Origin: Patescibacteria group bacterium UBA2193
GTDB taxonomy: Bacteria; Patescibacteriota; Minisyncoccia; Moranbacterales; DUUL01
Direction: 5' to 3'
DNA length: 27,707 bases
NCBI GenBank assembly: GCA_002327335.1
Contig: DCVH01000021.1
Coordinates: forward strand, 33,668-61,374
Part shown: piece by piece, positions 23,053 through 27,707 of the stretch
How positions within the stretch are numbered: the stretch's first letter is position 1
Layout: every line of letters begins with the position of its first letter
Notes under the pieces: generated by a model
What the model saw: only the letters and a program-made list of their open reading frames with translations
Databases searched by the model: none
Told to the model about the DNA's origin: nothing
Translations under genes and position numbers: made by a program

Positions 23053-24387
23053 CTATTTCGTCTTTTCGGAAATAACAACTTTCTCTCCTTCTCTCAATCC
23101 ATTTTTTATCTCAACAATTCCACTATCCCCTTCCAACCCAACCTGAATCTGTCTTTCTTCAATATTTCCAATTTCATCAATCACTTCAACGAAAGGTTTT
23201 GAATTATCATACTCAATAGCACTTTGCGAAACGGCAATGACATTTTTCCTGTTGTCAATAAGGATATCTACGTCTGCGCTCATCCCTTCTTTCAAACGAG
23301 AATCAATCTTACTAAGCTTCAATTTGGTTTTGTAATAGACAACATCCTGAACAATCGTGGCGGCTGGCTCAATCTCGATCACAACAGCTTCTACTTTTTC
23401 ATCAAATGACAACGCATCGAATGATAGCTCCGCGATTTGACCAATCTGGATTTTTGAAATATCAGACTCTGAAATCATTGCCTCGAGAATAAAATCCTCG
23501 GAAATTATTTTCCCAAAATTTGTCAAACCAGCCGAAGAGGAACCAAGCACTTCGCCTCGCTCATAATTTATTTCAACTATTTTTCCATTTACCGGAGACT
23601 TCAAGGAAGATTTATCAAGATTAGCAAGTGCAATATCATAATCAGCCTGAGCAGACTCAACCACCGCGTCCCGGCTTCTCACGGCATATTGAGATTTCGC
23701 TGTTTTCAATTTTTTCTCAGCAGAATTCAAAGAATTTTCCGCGGAAACCATTGTTAAATCTTTTGATTTCCTGATAGTCTCAACTGCTTGTTCAGCATTA
23801 TGCTTATTCGTTTCAGCATTTTTCATGGTCAGTTTGGCGCTCTGGGCATTCACACTGTCATCGCCATATTCGTCCACACTTCGATTGTAATACTCAACTG
23901 CTTCGCCATAATAATCTTCGGCATCATCAAGGGCTTGTTGAGCCGCTGAAATCTTTTGATTCTCCAAATTTTCCGTTTCATCCAAATAGTCTTCGGCATT
24001 ATCCACCGTCTGCTCCAGCTCTTTTATTGCATCATCATTGGAACCAGCGTCAGCGATCGCCTTGTTAAGGGCAATTTCTGCTTTTTCAAGTTGCTTTAAT
24101 AATATTTCATTTGAAAGAGTTGCCAATGACTCCCCCTCGCTAACCTCATCTCCAACTTTGACATTTACTGAACCAACTCGACCAGAATTTTCAAAATTCA
24201 AGACAATTTCACTTTCTGATTTCAAATCTCCTGTTGCAGAAACAGTCTGAGAAATATTTTCTTTTCGAACATCTTCAATGAGATATTTTTCGTTAAAATC
24301 TTCTTTCGATTGAAATTTCCAGATAACAATCACTACTACAATCGCAATAACTATCAAGCCCAAAATAATTTTCTTCTTTTTTGTCAT
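23053..24387 (-). CDS. HlyD/RND-type periplasmic adaptor (membrane fusion protein)
   Basis: A 444-residue protein with an N-terminal membrane helix (7-24), first half of a lipoyl domain (GRVGSVNVKVGDEVSEGESLATL, 69-91) and a long acidic alpha-helical hairpin, predicted coiled coil (about 94-258). The second lipoyl half (SLKSPVNGKIVEINYERGEVLG, about 261-282), a beta-barrel and a membrane-proximal domain (ending GLREGEKVVISE) follow. In other bacteria such adaptors link an inner-membrane pump (MacB-type ABC or RND) to an outer channel; in single-membrane cells they work with MacB-like ABC permeases. No such ATPase or permease is adjacent: upstream is folD, downstream mltG. Family call is secure, partner unknown. 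Confidence 0.88.
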   Translation of the reverse strand: MTKKKKIILGLIVIAIVVVIVIWKFQSKEDFNEKYLIEDVRKENISQTVSATGDLKSESEIVLNFENSGRVGSVNVKVGDEVSEGESLATLSNEILLKQLEKAEIALNKAIADAGSNDDAIKELEQTVDNAEDYLDETENLENQKISAAQQALDDAEDYYGEAVEYYNRSVDEYGDDSVNAQSAKLTMKNAETNKHNAEQAVETIRKSKDLTMVSAENSLNSAEKKLKTAKSQYAVRSRDAVVESAQADYDIALANLDKSSLKSPVNGKIVEINYERGEVLGSSSAGLTNFGKIISEDFILEAMISESDISKIQIGQIAELSFDALSFDEKVEAVVIEIEPAATIVQDVVYYKTKLKLSKIDSRLKEGMSADVDILIDNRKNVIAVSQSAIEYDNSKPFVEVIDEIGNIEERQIQVGLEGDSGIVEIKNGLREGEKVVISEKTK

Positions 24388-24415
24388 CTTTTTTGTTTCT
24401 ATAATGATTTTTTTG

Positions 24416-24424
24416 ATTATAACA
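24416..24424 (-). promoter_or_regulatory. Possible extended -10 promoter for the HlyD-like gene
   Basis: On the minus strand TGTTATAAT (24424-24416) precedes the ATG at 24387 by about 30 bases. The -35 (TAACCA) is weak. Confidence 0.45.
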
Positions 24425-24460
24425 CAATTTTATGTATTTGGTTATTTTATTTTTTTATCT

Positions 24461-24510
24461 TTGGAATTATCAATTTTCAATTCACAATCAATTTACAATT
24501 TTAAAATTTA
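24461..24510. repeat. AATTG-type low-complexity spacer
   Basis: The folD-hlyD gap (24388-24545) contains a run of CAATT/AATTG units at irregular 6-11 base steps (TTATCAATTTTCAATTCACA and onward to 24500). This may be slippage-derived sequence. No ORF or hairpin is evident in it. Confidence 0.4.
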
Positions 24511-24545
24511 CCAACTGGAAATTCAATGTTGATTAAAATTAAAAA

Positions 24546-25409
24546 TTACTTTTCGTTATAAAGTGCTAAAGTATTTTTCAAAAGCATTGCCACCGTTACT
24601 GGTCCAACTCCTCCGGGAACTGGGGTAATGAAACTTGCTTTTTCCTCTACTTCTTTGAAATTAACATCTCCCAAAATATCCTTTCCTTCCTTGGTAATTC
24701 CAATATCAATCACCACTGCGCCATCTTTAATTGCATCTTTACCAATAAATTCTGGTCGGCCCACTGCTGTGATTAGCAAGTCCGCTTCAACTGCTTTTTT
24801 TGCTAAATCAGAATCACTCGCCTGAATCAAATTGACTATTCCCCCTCGACACTCCAAAACCTTTGCTAAACTTTTTCCGAATATATCGGAATTTGAAATC
24901 ACGCAAACTTTTTTTTCTTTCAAATCAAAATCTATATCCTTCAACATTTCAATCACGACTTGCAAGACTGGCGGAATAACTTCTTCGTGATTGCATGTCT
25001 CCAAAAGTTTTTTCAGATTTTCCGGATGAAATCTGTCAACATCTTTTTCAGGGTCAATTGTCTTGATGATTCGATCTGTGTCAAACTTTTTTGGCAACGG
25101 CAACTGCACCAAAATTGCATCCACATCATCGTCTTGATTCAAATGTTCGACAACCTCAATGATATCGTTTTCCGAAGTATCTTGCAGGCATCGATAGACA
25201 TGAATATCAATCCCCACTCTTTTTGCCTCCCGCTCTTTCAGTCTCACATAAAGCATGGAGTCCTCTCGCTCGCCAACCAAAACAATCGCAAGCCCCGGAA
25301 CTCTTTCCCCGGCTTCCATCAACTTATCAACTTTGTCTTTCACTTCATCACCAATTCTCTCGGCAATTTTTCGGCCATCAATAATTCGAGCTATTTCTTT
25401 TTTATCCAT
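24546..25409 (-). CDS. folD: FolD-like methylenetetrahydrofolate dehydrogenase/cyclohydrolase, with divergent motifs
   Basis: FolD interconverts 5,10-methylene-THF, methenyl-THF and 10-formyl-THF with NAD(P). Length 287, typical. Catalytic-site residues are kept: Y54 and K58 in SMLYVRLKEREAKRVGI, Q102 in ILVQLPLP, D125 in KDVDRFHPEN, and the C-terminal PVPGGVGPVTVAML. Two usual signatures are altered: the P-[CA]-T-P-x-G segment reads VIPPVLQVVIEML (about 144-156), and the nucleotide-binding G-R-S-x-x-V-G reads ISNSDIFGKS (171-180). Cofactor choice or the dehydrogenase half may therefore differ from the family norm. It is 12 bases after the repeat-protein gene and in the same unit as glyA, which supplies methylene-THF. 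Confidence 0.9.
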   Translation of the reverse strand: MDKKEIARIIDGRKIAERIGDEVKDKVDKLMEAGERVPGLAIVLVGEREDSMLYVRLKEREAKRVGIDIHVYRCLQDTSENDIIEVVEHLNQDDDVDAILVQLPLPKKFDTDRIIKTIDPEKDVDRFHPENLKKLLETCNHEEVIPPVLQVVIEMLKDIDFDLKEKKVCVISNSDIFGKSLAKVLECRGGIVNLIQASDSDLAKKAVEADLLITAVGRPEFIGKDAIKDGAVVIDIGITKEGKDILGDVNFKEVEEKASFITPVPGGVGPVTVAMLLKNTLALYNEK

Positions 25410-25421
25410 AAAAAATCTTTT

Positions 25422-26393
25422 TTACTTGAAATTATCTTTTTGAAAAAAAATCTTATTCACAAAATCACCCTTATGTTCAGTATGGCCTTCCGGCGCTACT
25501 ATATCAACTACCTTGTCGTCTTTTTTGTAGATCTTTATCGCAGAAACAAAATCATGATTTATTTCTTCTTCTTTTATCATATCACGAAAAGCACTGCCAA
25601 AAAAATCATGCACAGTTGATCCAATTTCTGGAGTCAGCGAGATAGCAAACTTCCTAAAAGTATCCCGTTGGCTATAGTCATAAAAACATATTTTTTCGGC
25701 AAAAGGTTGAACCACTCCACGTAAATTAAATTTTCCATCTTCCAACCCAACTTTTCTAATTCTCAATGAAGCCCCTGAAGCAGTAACATAATAAATTGAA
25801 TCTTTTTCGGGATTTATAGATATTCCTTCACTAACAGGACCCCCGCCGCTAGAATGATCTGTTGAAAATTTTGATACCCATAAATTCATCCCATCTAATC
25901 CGTTTTCCATTTCCAAAAGCTTGCTATGTAATTTTACTTCAGCTTGTTTTTTATACTCCAGACTACTTTCCGTTAAAGTATTCTTCAATAATACTAAATC
26001 TTCTTCAAAAGACTCAACGCAATCAGAAAGAAATTTTTGTGCAATACATAACCGTCTTATTTCATCCTTACTGATAGTTTCATTATAAAATGAAACATCT
26101 TTTAATTTCTCTTTTCTTTTTTCTTCTTTTTTTACCACATGACGCCAAATTTCTTTAGAATTTACTTCTCCGGCAACAACTCCCTGTTCTCCTTTTTTTA
26201 TGATTTTCTCCCAAATTTCAGAAGAACCAATTTCATCTAGCAATGGTTTTTTCAGTTTTTCTTGTCTTTTAAGTTGTTCTAAATTTTTCGCAGAACCAAT
26301 TTCATCTGATACATTCTTTTTTCTTTCTTTTTCCTCTATATGCTTCCAGGTCCTATCGCTCCCAATTTTATCCAAATTATTTTCCATCTTCAT
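25422..26393 (-). CDS. Cytoplasmic protein of unknown function with four N-terminal repeats
   Basis: A 323-residue, charged protein without signal or membrane segment. Residues 8-96 are four degenerate copies of a 22-23-residue unit (D-[EK]-I-G-S-x-x-x-W-x-x-[IV]-x-x-x-E/K): DKIGSDRTWKHI, DEIGSAKNLEQL, DEIGSSEIWEKI, GEVNSKEIWRHV. A helical middle (about 107-165, possibly coiled coil), a Gly-rich hinge (SSGGGPVSEG, 181-190) and a C-terminal mixed alpha/beta domain (about 195-320) follow. I recognise no family. It lies 10 bases after glyA and 12 before folD, so it is probably co-transcribed with both; this does not prove a folate role. ATG 26393 or the ATG two codons later could be the start. 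Confidence 0.65.
   Translation of the reverse strand: MKMENNLDKIGSDRTWKHIEEKERKKNVSDEIGSAKNLEQLKRQEKLKKPLLDEIGSSEIWEKIIKKGEQGVVAGEVNSKEIWRHVVKKEEKRKEKLKDVSFYNETISKDEIRRLCIAQKFLSDCVESFEEDLVLLKNTLTESSLEYKKQAEVKLHSKLLEMENGLDGMNLWVSKFSTDHSSGGGPVSEGISINPEKDSIYYVTASGASLRIRKVGLEDGKFNLRGVVQPFAEKICFYDYSQRDTFRKFAISLTPEIGSTVHDFFGSAFRDMIKEEEINHDFVSAIKIYKKDDKVVDIVAPEGHTEHKGDFVNKIFFQKDNFK
26106..26372 (-). repeat. Four coding repeats of about 66-69 bp
   Basis: This segment encodes the four DEIGS-x-x-x-W units of the protein between glyA and folD. At DNA level the copies still share words such as GATGAAATTGG (minus strand), so the array probably arose by tandem duplication and has since diverged. Confidence 0.65.
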
Positions 26394-26403
26394 TTTTTAA
26401 TTT

Positions 26404-27651
26404 CTAAACACTCGGAATTGGAAATCGTTCGCAAAGTTTTTTAATGTCCTCCTTAAAAGATTTCAATTTTTCTTCATCTTCTCGATTCACAATTGCATCG
26501 TCGATTAACCCGGCAATTTTTTTAATTTCAGCCTCGCCCATTCCTCTTGTCACAATCGCAGGAGTTCCCAATCTCACTCCAGAAGGATTCATTGGCGGAT
26601 TTGGATCATTCGGAATTGTTGATCGGCTGACTGAAATTCCAATTTTGTCCAAAATTATTTCCACTTCTTTGCCGGAAACCCCTTTACTGCTCATATCAAC
26701 AACTATCAAATGATTGTCCGTGCCACCAGAAATAATTCGATACCCTTTGCTTTTCAATTCTTCTGCCAACACTTTGCAGCCAGAAATAACATTTTTGGCA
26801 TATTCTTTGAATTCCGGTCGCAACGCCTCGCCAAAAGCCACGGCTTTGGCAGCAATAACATGCTCATGTGGACCTCCTTGCATTCCTGGGAAAACCGCTC
26901 GATCAATTTGTTTCGCAAATTTTTCTTTGCACATTATCATTGCCCCTCTTGGACCACGCAAAGTTTTGTGAGTAGTGGTGGTCACAACGTCAAAAATTGG
27001 AACTGGATTATTCATCAGCCCCGCTGCAATCAAACCGGCTGGATGAGCAATGTCAGCGAAAGTGAACGCTCCCACCTCATCAGCGATGTCTTTGAATTTT
27101 TGCCAATCAATTTCTCGAGAATAAGCACTGAACCCCACCACTAACATCTTTGGCTTCTCTTTCAGAGCAATCTCACGAACTTCCTCCGGATCAATCAATT
27201 CCGTTTCGGGGTTGACGCCATATTGCACAAAATTATAAAGAGTGCCAGAAAAATTCACCGGATGACCGTGGGAGAGATGCCCACCATGATCAAGTTTGAG
27301 CCCCAAAACTTTGTCTCCTGGTTTCAAAAATGACATATAGACCGCAGCATTTGCCGGAGATCCGGAAAGTGGTTGCACATTCACATGCTCAGCATTAAAA
27401 AGTTTTTTCGCCCTCTCAATCGCCAAATTTTCAATTTCATCAACATATTCTTGCCCCCCATAATATCTGTGACCTGGATATCCTTCAGAATATTTGTTAT
27501 TCAACACGGTCGCCATCGCTTCCAAAACAGCCTTGGAAACATAATTTTCCGAAGCAATCATTTCAATTCCCTCCATCTGTCTTTTTGTTTCTCTTTCTAT
27601 GATAGCCAAAACATCCGGGTCTTCTTGTGATAAATTCTTATAATCCAACAT
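26404..27651 (-). CDS. glyA: Serine hydroxymethyltransferase
   Basis: This PLP enzyme converts serine and THF to glycine and 5,10-methylene-THF, the main source of one-carbon units. Length 415, typical. Motifs: IEMIASENYVSKAVLEA (29-45), SEGYPGHRYYGG (55-66), LSGSPANAAVY, DHGGHLSHG (121-129), FADIAHPAGL with the PLP-contact Asp200 and His203, and TTTTHKTLRGPRG with the Schiff-base Lys229. The reading frame is open to the window edge, but ATG 27651 (MLDYKNLSQEDP) matches the usual N-terminus. It is first in the visible glyA / repeat-protein / folD unit. No good promoter is visible in the 56 bases upstream, so the unit may extend beyond the window. Confidence 0.97.
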   Translation of the reverse strand: MLDYKNLSQEDPDVLAIIERETKRQMEGIEMIASENYVSKAVLEAMATVLNNKYSEGYPGHRYYGGQEYVDEIENLAIERAKKLFNAEHVNVQPLSGSPANAAVYMSFLKPGDKVLGLKLDHGGHLSHGHPVNFSGTLYNFVQYGVNPETELIDPEEVREIALKEKPKMLVVGFSAYSREIDWQKFKDIADEVGAFTFADIAHPAGLIAAGLMNNPVPIFDVVTTTTHKTLRGPRGAMIMCKEKFAKQIDRAVFPGMQGGPHEHVIAAKAVAFGEALRPEFKEYAKNVISGCKVLAEELKSKGYRIISGGTDNHLIVVDMSSKGVSGKEVEIILDKIGISVSRSTIPNDPNPPMNPSGVRLGTPAIVTRGMGEAEIKKIAGLIDDAIVNREDEEKLKSFKEDIKKLCERFPIPSV

Positions 27652-27707
27652 GATATTTAAATTAATTTTTAGATATTTTTGCTTCGAAATTGCGTCGTCT
27701 TGTCTAT

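Noticed and set aside
24960..25619. 219-residue plus-strand ORF opposite folD and the repeat protein
   Set aside because: It spans two minus-strand genes and their gap, and its translation is Phe/His/Asn-rich without recognisable motifs; this is an antisense shadow.
27669..27707. Possible 3' end of another minus-strand gene before glyA (ends ...TTQFRSKNI, stop at 27671-27669)
   Set aside because: Only 12 codons are visible, all three frames reach or nearly reach the edge, and no family can be recognised.

Overview
The window is AT-rich bacterial chromosomal DNA carrying about 22 tightly packed genes, mostly on the minus strand. The best guess is a Candidate Phyla Radiation (Patescibacteria) genome, probably of the Parcubacteria/Moranbacteria kind. 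This rests on small compact genes, A-rich translation starts with almost no Shine-Dalgarno sequences, single-copy core genes, and several short secreted or membrane proteins of unknown function. No rRNA, tRNA, CRISPR array, transposase or phage gene was seen.

Layout. Positions 1-243 hold the 3' end of a P-loop kinase-like (FlaR / topology-modulation) gene. Positions 244-556 are gene-free but contain two REP-like palindromes, a candidate structured RNA and an extended -10 promoter. A plus-strand pair follows: fmt and a membrane-anchored tandem rhodanese without catalytic cysteines. It meets a minus-strand operon head-on, and each side has its own terminator. That operon reads rodZ-like, recA, a PrsW-type intramembrane protease, a secreted unknown and a small membrane protein. 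A divergent promoter region (6620-6847) separates it from plus-strand dxs. From about 8.8 kb onward everything is on the minus strand: a 751-residue secreted protein with about 45 cysteines and a small membrane protein, then the translation block in the transcription order rpsL, rpsG, fusA, a small Cys/Asp-rich protein, tuf. Upstream of that lie ftsA and ftsZ, then a set of envelope genes transcribed hlyD-like, mltG, rodA, thioredoxin-CcdA fusion. The last block is glyA, a cytoplasmic protein with four N-terminal repeats, and folD.

How the genes fit together. glyA, folD and fmt form a route from serine to 10-formyl-THF to formyl-Met-tRNA. rodA, mltG and the rodZ-like gene serve peptidoglycan elongation and shape, while ftsA and ftsZ serve division. 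The thioredoxin-CcdA fusion, the very Cys-rich secreted protein and a CxC...CxC insertion in MltG suggest active disulfide chemistry outside the membrane.

Possibly new points are the structured RNA before fmt, the Cys-rich surface protein ending in a cystine-knot spacing, the six-cysteine protein inside the str cluster, the repeat protein between glyA and folD, and a FolD with altered nucleotide-binding motifs. No defence or mobile system is visible.
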